Source: Bradyrhizobium sp. CCGB12 (GTDB taxonomy: Bacteria > Pseudomonadota > Alphaproteobacteria > Rhizobiales > Xanthobacteraceae). Taken from it: a DNA stretch of 64,000 nt. The notes under the pieces were generated by a model. The model saw only the letters and a program-made list of their open reading frames with translations. It was not told the DNA's origin and did no database searches. The stretch covers positions 8,420,001-8,484,000 of the forward strand of contig NZ_JANADO010000001.1 in assembly GCF_024199845.1 (NCBI RefSeq), in the 5' to 3' direction. Position 1 is the first letter of the stretch; each line of letters begins with the position of its first letter. Below, piece by piece: positions 34,734 through 42,177 of the stretch. Position numbers and translations under genes: made by a program.

Positions 34734-35987
34734 ATGAAGATGAAGACGTTCCTTGCAACGAAATCTCCATTCCTGATCATCGCCGCTCTCGCAGTTTGCG
34801 TCGGCACCGCGCGTGCCGATGTCATCATGGATTGGAACGCGAAAGCAGATGCGATTGCCGCTGATAAGAAGGTCCTGCCTGGGCCACAGGCCCGGACGAT
34901 GTCGATGCTGCACGTCGCCATGTTCGAGGCCGTCAACGCGATCGACAGGCGCTACGCGCCATACAGACTGGATCTCGTAGCAGACCGCTCCACGTCCAAG
35001 GAAGCTGCGGCGTCGACTGCGGCTTACAACATTCTTCTGACGATCTATCCGGACCAGAAATCTGCTCTCGATACCGCATTGCTTGCATCGCTATCCGGTA
35101 TCCCGGATACGGACGGAAAGGCGAATGGAATCGAGCTTGGAAAGATTGCCGCTTCCGGCGTAATCGCGTTGCGCAGGGATGACGGCAGTAACGCGCAGGA
35201 GACTTATCGGCCCTATACAGCCCCGGGTGTCTATGTGCCGACCGTGGTGCCGATCGCCACGACGGCTGGAGCAACGTCCCCCTGGGTCATGACGTCGGTC
35301 TCACAATTCCGTCCGGCGCCGCCACCGGCACTTGATTCCGGGACCTGGACAAAAGACGTCAACGAAATTCGGGAGGTTGGCGCTCGCAACAGCACCACCC
35401 GAACGGCAGAGCAGACGGATATCGGGCGATTCTGGTTTGTGGTCGGGCCTCCCAGCTTCAATCCAATCGTCCGGCAAGCCGCTTCGGCCAAGCATATGGA
35501 CGTCGTCGACTGCGCTCGTCTCTTCGCCCTTGCCGAGATCGCTGCGAACGACGCAATCGTCGCCGTCTTTGATGCGAAGTATCATTACAACTTCTGGCGG
35601 CCAATGACGGCCATTCGCAACGCGGACATCGCGCACAATTCGATGACGCCACGCGAGGCGTCCTGGTTACCGCTGGGTGAAACGCCGATGCATCCTGAAT
35701 ACCCCTGCGCCCACTGCATCGTATCGGCTTCGGTTTCCACGGTTCTCCGGTCCATCGCCGGTGACGAAATGGAGTTGTCGATGACCAGCCCCACTGCGCC
35801 AGGGGTGACCCGCAAATGGACCAAGCTCCAGGATTATAGCGATGAGGTTGCAAATGCGCGCATCTATGCCGGCTTCCATTATCGTTTCTCGACGGAGGTC
35901 GGAAAGGACATGGGCAGGAAGATCGGCGATTTGACTGTCAGGACACAGCTTCGCGGGCTGGAAGCGCGAGCTGATCCGAAGCAGTAG
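34734..35987 (+). CDS. PAP2 / vanadium-dependent haloperoxidase-type secreted protein
   Basis: The 417-residue protein has a signal peptide (MKMKTFLATKSPFLIIAALAV, cleavage near ARA-D) and an all-helical acid phosphatase/haloperoxidase fold. The vanadate/phosphate-binding blocks are visible: KYHYNFWRPMTAIR, then HPEYPCAHCIVSASVSTVL (usually HPEYPSGH, here Pro-Cys-Ala-His), then RIYAGFHYRFSTEVG. The first serine-glycine of the second block is replaced by Cys-Ala, so activity may differ. GAGGAG precedes the ATG at 34734. It sits between two degraded AEC 3' ends, suggesting acquisition with an inserted segment. Whether it is a phosphatase or a peroxidase cannot be told from sequence. Confidence 0.82.
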   Translation: MKMKTFLATKSPFLIIAALAVCVGTARADVIMDWNAKADAIAADKKVLPGPQARTMSMLHVAMFEAVNAIDRRYAPYRLDLVADRSTSKEAAASTAAYNILLTIYPDQKSALDTALLASLSGIPDTDGKANGIELGKIAASGVIALRRDDGSNAQETYRPYTAPGVYVPTVVPIATTAGATSPWVMTSVSQFRPAPPPALDSGTWTKDVNEIREVGARNSTTRTAEQTDIGRFWFVVGPPSFNPIVRQAASAKHMDVVDCARLFALAEIAANDAIVAVFDAKYHYNFWRPMTAIRNADIAHNSMTPREASWLPLGETPMHPEYPCAHCIVSASVSTVLRSIAGDEMELSMTSPTAPGVTRKWTKLQDYSDEVANARIYAGFHYRFSTEVGKDMGRKIGDLTVRTQLRGLEARADPKQ

Positions 35988-36016
35988 GAGTGTCTCGTCT
36001 TAAACGTCTGAACATG

Positions 36017-36051
36017 GCGGGCAGGGCCGCCGGTGCTCTGCCCGCTTTCTT
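36017..36051 (+). terminator. Rho-independent terminator
   Basis: GCGGGCAG at 36017 pairs with CTGCCCGC at 36038-36045 around a 13-base loop, followed by TTTCTT. It ends the haloperoxidase-type gene. Confidence 0.7.
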
Positions 36052-36110
36052 ATTGCGGCTTGTTGCCCGCTCTGAAGCAGACATCTTCCATTCATGAGAG
36101 CACGCCTATT

Positions 36111-36252
36111 TCAACCCCGCCACCATCACCACCGGCAACGTCACCGCCGCCAGCAGCGTCCCCAGCGCGACCTGAGTCCGGGTTCACCAGCCGCCGATAC
36201 TGGACCGCAAAAATGTACGCGTTGGCTCCCGTCGGCATCGCCGCGAGGATTG
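36111..36252 (-). pseudogene. Degraded 3' end of an AEC transporter gene (copy B)
   Basis: The minus strand retains ILAAMPTGANAYIFAVQYRR and LVNPDSG, the same C-terminal segment as the intact AEC gene. A deletion then breaks the frame near 36170. Similarity stops abruptly at about 36252. The remaining part of 35988-36411 is unannotated; it has no ORF of note. Confidence 0.72.
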
Positions 36253-36411
36253 ATTCCGGTGACAGTGCGCCAAACTCTCGACCCGGGAGTGCGGCATCCG
36301 CAACGCTCAAAGCCAATTTTGTCCGCTGTCACCGTAGCTCCTCGGGTCGCAATGCGCTATCGGTAGCGAGCCAAAGACGTTCATGGACAAGCAAGCCAGG
36401 CGGAAAAGATC

Positions 36412-37086
36412 GTGAGTTTCTTCGAGCGTCTCAAGACAGAAGCATCCGCTGAGTGGCGGGCCTACACCGAGCATCCCTTCACGAACGGATTGGCGGACGG
36501 CTCGCTACCCGAAGCGGCGTTTCGTCACTACCTCGTTCAGGACTATCTGTTCCTCATCGAGTTTGCCCGCGCCTACGCGCTCGGGGTCTACAAGTCGCCC
36601 AGACTTGCCGACATGCGTGAAGCAGCGGCCGGCCTTTCGGCCATCCTCGATGTCGAGATGAACCTGCATGTGAGGCTCTGTGCCGATTGGGGTCTATCCC
36701 CGGCCGACCTTGAACAGGCCCCTCCCGCGGCCGAGATGCTGGCCTATACACGCTACGTGCTCGACGCGGGAATGCGCGGCGATCTGCTGGCACTCAAGGT
36801 GGCGCTTGCCCCTTGCGTGATCGGGTACGCGGAGATTGCAACGCGGCTCGCCTCGCGCCCCGAAGCGGACGCCGCGACGAACGCCTACCGCGTCTGGATC
36901 GCCGAATACGCCGGCGTGCCGTACCAGGAGGTCGCTGCCAAGGCGCGGGCGCACATGGAGCATCTCGCCGATCTCTACGCCACGCCGGTCCGCGAGGCAG
37001 AGCTGATTGCAATCTTCAAGGAAGCCACCCGGCTCGAGGCAGACTTCTGGGAGATGGCCTGGCGCGCCGGCCAGCGTGTTGAATAG
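36412..37086 (+). CDS. tenA: TenA family protein (thiaminase II / aminopyrimidine aminohydrolase)
   Basis: The 224-residue all-helical protein has the family hallmarks: HYLVQDYLFLIEFARAYALG early, the active-site cysteine in APCVIGYAEIA, and the terminal glutamate in RLEADFWEMAW. TenA enzymes hydrolyse aminopyrimidines to salvage thiamin breakdown products. The start is GTG at 36412, with a purine-rich stretch upstream. It is not near thi biosynthesis genes. It lies between AEC fragment B and the intact AEC gene. In some genomes tenA is next to transporters for thiamin precursors, but the AEC gene is on the other strand, so the link is weak. Confidence 0.88.
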   Translation: MSFFERLKTEASAEWRAYTEHPFTNGLADGSLPEAAFRHYLVQDYLFLIEFARAYALGVYKSPRLADMREAAAGLSAILDVEMNLHVRLCADWGLSPADLEQAPPAAEMLAYTRYVLDAGMRGDLLALKVALAPCVIGYAEIATRLASRPEADAATNAYRVWIAEYAGVPYQEVAAKARAHMEHLADLYATPVREAELIAIFKEATRLEADFWEMAWRAGQRVE

Positions 37087-37111
37087 CGGTTTCGGAAATC
37101 GTCAGGCGGCC

Positions 37112-38056
37112 CTACCTCCCTCCCGCCACCATCACCACCACGACCGGCAACGTCACCGCCGCCAGCAACGTCCCCAGCGCCACCGCGCCCGACACCGGGT
37201 TTACCAGTCGCTGATACTGCACGGCAAAAATATACGCGTTCGCGCCGGTCGGCATCGCCGCGAGCAGCACGGCGACGCCGGCTGCGAGCGGCGGCAGGTT
37301 CAAGAGCTTGGCGAGCAGGAACGCGGCCGCCGGCATCACCATCAGCTTGAGTGCACACATCATCAAGATGCTCAGCTTCTCGCCCTTCACCTCGAACCGG
37401 AACAGGTTGATACCGAGCGCGATCAGCGCCGCCGGCGATCCCGCCTGCGCCAATAGCTCGATCGTCCTGTCGACGACGGGATGCAGGCCTAATCCGCCAA
37501 GGCGCCAGACGAGGCCAAAACCGATCGCGAGCATGATCGGGTTGCGGGCGAGATCGGTGATGACAGGCCAGATGATCGACAGCGGCGACGTCGTCTGCTT
37601 GCGGCTGACAAACTCCATCTGCAGGGTGCCGCAGAGCCAGAGCAGCGGCGTGTTCACCGACAGGATCAGCGCCATTGGACCGGCGGCCTCATTGCCGAGC
37701 GCCGAGAGCGTCAGGGGAATGCCGAGCATCACGATGTTGCCGTAGACCGAACCGATCGCGAACACGACACCGTCCTCGCTGTCCTCGCGCTTTTTGCGCA
37801 GCAGGGCCGAGAGGATAAGCGCCGCGATCCAGGTGATCGCGAGCGCGCCGTAATAGGCGCCCCACATCCGCCAGGGGCTGACATCGGAAAATTCCGACAC
37901 GACGATGGTGCGGAACAGAAGCGCAGGGATGGCGATGCTGAAGGCGAATTCGCTGATGCCCTTGTGCGCGCCCTCCGAGACGAAGCGAAACAGCACCGCG
38001 GCATAGCCCGCCGCGATCAGCGCAAACACCGGCGCGACGATCAACAGAGTGGCCAT
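37112..38056 (-). CDS. AEC-family (auxin efflux carrier-like) transporter
   Basis: The 314-residue protein has about ten hydrophobic segments in two halves, beginning MATLLIVAPVFALIAAGYAA and ending with the LPPLAAGVAVLLAAMPTGAN and AYIFAVQYQRLVN blocks characteristic of bacterial AEC permeases. Related proteins export or import carboxylates such as malonate or malate; the substrate here is unknown. The ATG at 38056 has GAGGGG five bases upstream. Its stop is 25 bases beyond the convergent tenA stop. Two degraded copies of its 3' end occur at 36111 and 34195. Confidence 0.86.
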   Translation of the reverse strand: MATLLIVAPVFALIAAGYAAVLFRFVSEGAHKGISEFAFSIAIPALLFRTIVVSEFSDVSPWRMWGAYYGALAITWIAALILSALLRKKREDSEDGVVFAIGSVYGNIVMLGIPLTLSALGNEAAGPMALILSVNTPLLWLCGTLQMEFVSRKQTTSPLSIIWPVITDLARNPIMLAIGFGLVWRLGGLGLHPVVDRTIELLAQAGSPAALIALGINLFRFEVKGEKLSILMMCALKLMVMPAAAFLLAKLLNLPPLAAGVAVLLAAMPTGANAYIFAVQYQRLVNPVSGAVALGTLLAAVTLPVVVVMVAGGR

Positions 38057-38286
38057 GCGCCCCTCAACCTCACGGGGATCGGCCGACCACCGCACGCATC
38101 CTCGATCATGCCATCATGCCACTGTTTTGCCCGACGGGTCAAATGGATTTCGTAAAATCCGCAAAAACCCAATCCGCGCCTCGACTTGGCTACTGTGCAT
38201 GGGGTTGTTTTCGCATTTTTTTGTTGGGCAGTGGTGAGAGCGGCTGGCGGGAGGCGATCTTGCGCAGCCATGCCGTACCCACAACT

Positions 38287-38384
38287 GTCATCCCCTGCGC
38301 AGGCGGGGACCCAGTACGCCGCGGCTTCTCGGGAAGCCTCAGGCGCCTCTGGAATACTGGATCCCCGCCTGCGCGGGGATGACA
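38287..38384. repeat. Inverted intergenic repeat, GTCATCCCC...GGGGATGAC family
   Basis: GTCATCCCCTGCGCAGGCGGGGACCCAGTA and TACTGGATCCCCGCCTGCGCGGGGATGAC are near-perfect inverted arms. It lies in the 478-base gap 38057-38534, which otherwise has no gene apart from the upstream region of the next ORF. Confidence 0.8.
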
Positions 38385-38534
38385 GCCGTGGACTGGAAAA
38401 GCTTCGTGCCGATCCAGCGTCGGCCCCGTCCTGTTGCCGAGACCGCACAGGTCCCGGCTTTCGCATCGCCCCGCGGTTGCCAACCAACGCCCGTTCACCC
38501 ACTATTCCAGCCGACTCGACATGTGGGGGGATCA

Positions 38535-38924
38535 ATGCCGGCGCTTCGCTCGAAAAAATCCTTTGCAAGACCCTTTGCAAGACCCGTTGCAAGACTCTTG
38601 GCCGCTGCGACCCTCGGGATTGCCCTGGCCGTCCTGGCGCTGCCGCGCACAAGCTTCGCCTACACCCAGGAAGAGCAGCAGGCCTGCTCGCCCGACGCGA
38701 TGCGGCTTTGCGGCGAGTTCGTTCCGAACGTCGATGCCATCACCGCCTGCATGATCCGGAAGAAGGCGCAGCTTTCGCCGCAGTGCCGGGTGTTCTTCCG
38801 GCCGGGACCCGAGCCGGGCGAGGTTCGTGCCAGCAAGCCGACCCGCATCACGCCTCATACCGCCAGGAAGAGCAGCAAGCCGGCGCCGAAGGTGGCCAAG
38901 AAGAAGAAATCCGAGCAGGGCTGA
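38535..38924 (+). CDS. Exported Cys-containing protein with Lys-rich tail
   Basis: The 129-residue protein has a long signal peptide whose n-region contains the repeated tripeptide FARPFARPVAR, encoded by near-identical 12-base units. The mature part is QACSPDAMRLCGEFVPN with later TACMIRKKAQLSPQCRVFF, a four-cysteine helical arrangement like a Cys-rich GLG1-type repeat unit. The C-terminus is strongly basic (APKVAKKKKSEQG). Proteins of this plan are common and uncharacterised in Bradyrhizobium. The ATG at 38535 follows GGGGGGATCA. Nothing else is seen in the 415 bases downstream, except a palindrome near 39285. Confidence 0.72.
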   Translation: MPALRSKKSFARPFARPVARLLAAATLGIALAVLALPRTSFAYTQEEQQACSPDAMRLCGEFVPNVDAITACMIRKKAQLSPQCRVFFRPGPEPGEVRASKPTRITPHTARKSSKPAPKVAKKKKSEQG

Positions 38925-39284
38925 GCACGCCAGCTACGTTCCTTCCAGGAAACCCGGGCATCCGCACATCCTCCATGCGGAATGCCCGCGGAATGAAGCA
39001 CCGGCCCTACGACATCATCCGGACTCGTTTTGTTCGCGCTAACCCGCGCAGGCTTGCGGTCATTACGGACGCGCGCGATGGAAAAGAGTCGCAAAAGGGT
39101 TTGCGCGGCAAGGTTGCATTCCCGTTTGTCCCGAACGGCCTGCTCAAAAAGCGCACGATTGCTCGCGCCAGCGGTGTTTCATTGCAGCTCGTATCCGGCG
39201 CCGCACGGATAAGTGTGACTCAAAAGCCAACACGTCTTGTTATTTCGTGGCGGCAACGCAACTCCCGATAAATTTTTCTTTCAC

Positions 39285-39302
39285 GAATCAGCGCTCTGAT
39301 TC
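39285..39302. promoter_or_regulatory. Palindrome with two GANTC sites upstream of the ParA-like gene
   Basis: GAATCAG-CGCT-CTGATTC is a perfect 7-bp inverted repeat ending 38 bases before the start codon. Each arm contains a GANTC site, the CcrM methylation target of alphaproteobacteria. It may be an operator. Confidence 0.4.
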
Positions 39303-39339
39303 ATTTTCGTGCCTTGGGGTCAATCTGGAGGCCGAAGGT

Positions 39340-40017
39340 ATGAACGTTATTGTTTTTGCATCGCGTAAAGGCGGCTCGGGGAAGAGTACCCTGGCTGCAC
39401 ATCTCGCCGCGCAGATCAAGGCGAGCAAGCAGGTCATGCTGGTGGACGCGGATCCGCAAGGTTCGCTCACGCTGTGGCACAAGCTGCGTGGCACCAACGA
39501 GCCGCCGATCAAGGCGGCTGTGAACTCCGTCAGCGGCATCGTCTCCGCGGCCAAGCGCGACGGTTATGAATGGGTGTTGATCGACACGCCGCCGAACCTG
39601 TCGGCCGTCGTCGACGACGCGATCAAGAACGCGACGATGGTGATCATTCCGGCGCGTCCGGGCGTGTTCGACGTCAACGCGGTGCAGGAAACCATCCAGA
39701 TGTGCCGCGCCGCGCGCAAGCCCTACGCGGTCGTGCTCAACGGTGCGCCGGCGCGCCGCGACGAGTCCGAAAGCCCGATCGTCACCATCGCCCGCGAAGC
39801 CCTGGCGAAATTCCGTGCGCCGGTGTGGGGTGGCCAGATCACCAACCGTTCCGATCTGCTGATGGCGCTCAGCCACGGCGAAGGCGCGCGCGAGTATCAG
39901 GCCGAGAGCCGTGCGGCTCAGGAAATCGCAAGGCTGTGGGCGGCGATCGAGCGTTCGGTGAAGGCCATTCGCGGCACGGCGTCGGCATCCGGCGCAATGC
40001 ACAAGCAGGCGGCATAA
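39340..40017 (+). CDS. ParA/MinD-family ATPase (orphan)
   Basis: The 225-residue P-loop ATPase begins VIVFASRKGGSGKSTLAAHL, the deviant Walker A box with the signature lysine. It continues VMLVDADPQGSLTLW and WVLIDTPPNLSAV (Walker B region). There is no N-terminal DNA-binding domain and no parB gene next to it, so it belongs to the orphan ParA group that positions various cargos (chemotaxis arrays, cellulose synthase, plasmids). A palindrome lies upstream and a strong terminator downstream. The chromosomal parAB would be near gidA/trmE, not seen here. Confidence 0.87.
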   Translation: MNVIVFASRKGGSGKSTLAAHLAAQIKASKQVMLVDADPQGSLTLWHKLRGTNEPPIKAAVNSVSGIVSAAKRDGYEWVLIDTPPNLSAVVDDAIKNATMVIIPARPGVFDVNAVQETIQMCRAARKPYAVVLNGAPARRDESESPIVTIAREALAKFRAPVWGGQITNRSDLLMALSHGEGAREYQAESRAAQEIARLWAAIERSVKAIRGTASASGAMHKQAA

Positions 40018-40043
40018 TTTCTTTATTCATTTTCGGGGTACGA

Positions 40044-40070
40044 AAAACGCGCGGACCAGCCGCGCGTTTT
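40044..40070 (+). terminator. Rho-independent terminator of the ParA-like gene
   Basis: AAAACGCGCGG pairs with CCGCGCGTTTT around ACCAG, giving an 11-bp stem ending in a T-run. Confidence 0.85.
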
Positions 40071-40096
40071 GCGTTTTTCGGGTCTGCTGCAGGAGG

Positions 40097-40243
40097 CTAC
40101 GCCACCATCAGCATGTAGAACACGATGACCGGCGACAGGGTGAGGATCACCGACCAGATGCCGACAGCCCAGAGAATGTCCTCGGTGGTAAAGCCCTGCT
40201 GTTCGGCGTCGTAATGCGACGCCATTTCATGATGACTATTCAC
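40097..40243 (-). CDS. Very small single-span membrane protein (48 aa)
   Basis: The 48-residue ORF has a polar N-terminus (NSHHEMASHYDAEQQGF), then TTEDILWAVGIW and one hydrophobic helix (SVILTLSPVIVFYMLMVA). It starts with GTG at 40243, with GGGGGCG just upstream; ATG 40225 is an alternative. A similar-plan gene lies 130 bases upstream on the same strand. The family is not recognised. Both could be subunits or regulators of a membrane complex, but no partner is visible. Confidence 0.55.
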   Translation of the reverse strand: MNSHHEMASHYDAEQQGFTTEDILWAVGIWSVILTLSPVIVFYMLMVA

Positions 40244-40376
40244 AAACGCCCCCGCGATTTCTTCGCTTGTGGGCGTGAACGATACGCGGGATGATTTAAG
40301 ATTACGGGTCGCCGCAGGCCGCGCATTTGAACACAGGTGCTACCACGGGTTAACCATCCCGATGCGCCGCCTCGTG

Positions 40377-40532
40377 TCAGCCGACGAGCCAGACGCGATA
40401 CAGCAGCACCGGCATCAGGCCGAGCATCACCGCCCAGAACCCGAACGACGACACCACCAGAATGCCTTGCAAGAGATCGGCCGGCGCGAATTGGCTCGCG
40501 GCCGTAGGCCGGGTGCGATGTCCCATGATCAT
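40377..40532 (-). CDS. Very small single-span membrane protein (51 aa)
   Basis: The 51-residue ORF has a strong ribosome-binding site (GAGGGGGA directly before the ATG at 40532). Its polar start is MIMGHRTRPTAASQFAPAD, and one hydrophobic helix follows (LLQGILVVSSFGFWAVMLGL, then MPVLLYRVWLVG). It resembles the neighbouring 48-residue protein in plan: polar start, (E/A)D(I/L)L, one membrane helix with a central Pro, short tail. Function unknown. Confidence 0.6.
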   Translation of the reverse strand: MIMGHRTRPTAASQFAPADLLQGILVVSSFGFWAVMLGLMPVLLYRVWLVG

Positions 40533-40650
40533 TCCCCCTCTGAAATATCCTGGCGAAACGATAGGCGCGATTGCGTAAACGAGCCGTGGATGCGCCATGC
40601 GGCGCCTGCGAAGGCGATTGGGGCGCGGTTAACCATGGACACGGTTCTTA

Positions 40651-40793
40651 CCCTCTCCCTTGCGGGAGAGGGTGGCTCGCTGCGGAGCGGCGAGACGGGT
40701 CAGGGGTCTCCATCATCACGAATGCTTTTGCGTTCGGAAAGAACCCCTCATCCGGTGCTTCGCGCCACCTTCTCCCACAACAAGGGGAGAAGG
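40651..40793. repeat. Inverted intergenic repeat, CCCTCTCCC...GGGAGAGGG family
   Basis: The left part CCCTCTCCCTTGCGGGAGAGGG is followed by GCTGCGGAGCGGCGAGACGG; the right part is CCTCATCCGGTGCTTCGCGC, then TTCTCCCACAACAAGGGGAGAAGG. It fills the gap between the small membrane protein gene and the dapA-like gene. Confidence 0.65.
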
Positions 40794-40821
40794 TGCAGCG
40801 TGCGTGAAGGGAGCGAAGCGG

Positions 40822-41730
40822 CTAGGCCGCGACCTTCATCCGCCGCTCGATCTCGCGATCGATCGTGGCGGCGAGTTCGCTGCTCACCTCCACTATCGGC
40901 AGGCGCACTTCGGGACTGTCGATGAGGCCGCTGCGCCACAGCCAGTATTTTGCCGGTGCGGGACTGGGTTCAGCGAACAACAGCCGCGTCAGCTCGGCGA
41001 CCTCCTGCCAGCGCGCCAGCGCCGCGTCGTGGTTGCCGCGCTTCAACTCGGCATGGACGGCCGCAAACGTCGTGGTCTCGACATGAGCTGACAGCACGAT
41101 GCCGCCGTCGGCGCCGTCACAGAGCGCCTCGAAGTAATTCGCGTCCTCGCCGGTCAGCACGCGAAAATCCCGGGGACGGTCGCGCAGCAGCGCGATCGAC
41201 TGCTCGCGGCTCGCGCCGCAATCCTTCAGGCCGACGATGTTGCCGTGCTCGGCGAGCCGCAGCAGCGTCTGGTTGGTGATGTTCACCGAGGTGCGATAGG
41301 GGATGTTGTAGAGCGCGAGCGGCCAGGCGGCGTGGTCGGCCAGCGCCTCGAAATGCGCCGAGAGGCCGCGCTGCGAGGGCCGCACGTAATAGGGGCTCGC
41401 GATCAGATAACCGCCGATCGGCCAGTCCGCGGTCTCATCGAGGCGATCCTTCATCCGCAAAGTGTCCGCGCCCGAGAGCCCGAGACAAACCGGTAGCGTG
41501 CGGCGCCCCGCCGCCATCTCGTCGCGGACGATGGCGACGAGGCGTTCGAGCTCGGCGTCGCGCAGCGTCATGCCTTCACCCGACGTCGCCCCCAGGATGA
41601 AGCCGTCGACGGCCTGCGCGGAATAGTGCCGCGTCAGCCGCCGCAGTGACGTCTCATCGAGACGGCCGTCGCGAAACGGCGTCACCAGCGGCAGCCACAG
41701 GCCGTGCAATTGGTCTCGTAGTCCAGTCAT
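40822..41730 (-). CDS. Dihydrodipicolinate synthase/N-acetylneuraminate lyase family protein
   Basis: This 302-residue class I aldolase has the DapA/NAL fold. It starts GLWLPLVTPFRDGRLDE, with ATSGEGMTL (the TSGE motif), catalytic Tyr in LYNIPYRTSVN, and the Schiff-base Lys in IVGLKDCGA. True DapA in this group is usually shorter and lies with smpB/rnc, so this is probably a paralogue acting on another pyruvate-derived 2-oxo acid. The start at 41730 is an ATG. A hairpin with a T-run on the same strand about 50 bases upstream could attenuate transcription. Confidence 0.85.
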   Translation of the reverse strand: MTGLRDQLHGLWLPLVTPFRDGRLDETSLRRLTRHYSAQAVDGFILGATSGEGMTLRDAELERLVAIVRDEMAAGRRTLPVCLGLSGADTLRMKDRLDETADWPIGGYLIASPYYVRPSQRGLSAHFEALADHAAWPLALYNIPYRTSVNITNQTLLRLAEHGNIVGLKDCGASREQSIALLRDRPRDFRVLTGEDANYFEALCDGADGGIVLSAHVETTTFAAVHAELKRGNHDAALARWQEVAELTRLLFAEPSPAPAKYWLWRSGLIDSPEVRLPIVEVSSELAATIDREIERRMKVAA

Positions 41731-41776
41731 GTTTCCATCTCCTTCTCGGGAAAAAGCACCTGAGACGGAGGGCGCA

Positions 41777-41807
41777 TGAAAAAACCCCGTCCAGGCGGCG
41801 GGGTTTT
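41777..41807 (-). terminator. Terminator-like hairpin in the leader of the dapA-like gene
   Basis: On the minus strand AAAACCCCG-CCGCCTGGA-CGGGGTTTT forms a 9-bp stem and continues into TT. It lies between the upstream region and the dapA-like start codon, so it could end an upstream transcript or act as an attenuator. Confidence 0.6.
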
Positions 41808-41856
41808 CGGGATTTGCTGCGATGACGAAGCTGGTTTAGCGCGCGCAAAAATCCGA

Positions 41857-41880
41857 GGTCCCCGGATGGGGGCCTTTTTT
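41857..41880 (+). terminator. Terminator-like hairpin, plus orientation
   Basis: GGTCCCC-GGAT-GGGGGCC is followed by TTTTTT on the plus strand. No plus-strand gene precedes it, so it may end a non-coding or antisense transcript. Confidence 0.5.
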
Positions 41881-41975
41881 CGAGATGACTGCGCACGACT
41901 TCGTGATCATGGTCAAATGATGCGGGGTATGCCCAAGACTGTCAATACACGCGGAAGGCGAAGGCAAATTTTGAC

Positions 41976-42005
41976 GAAAAAAAGCCGGACCCGAAGGCCC
42001 GGCTT
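41976..42005 (-). terminator. Rho-independent terminator, minus orientation
   Basis: On the minus strand AAGCCGGGCC-TTCG-GGTCCGGCTT is followed by TTTTT. It is 170 bases after the LysR stop codon, a distance that leaves room for a small RNA. Confidence 0.75.
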
Positions 42006-42177
42006 AGGTATTGGCCACGTGAGGCCGACACAATCACCTTCCAAGAGGGATTACTGAACTCCCGCGCCACTGGAGGAGGGGGACAAATGCGCAACGCGAA
42101 GGCTCAGCGTGCAAGCAGTATGAGCTTGACGAGCGCCCTGCAGCAACAGCCGAGGCCGCATGTCAGTCATGCGGAAA

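Noticed and set aside
30652..38056. Complete prophage or integrative element
   Set aside because: No integrase, terminase, capsid or conjugation gene could be found; only remnants and cargo-like genes are visible.
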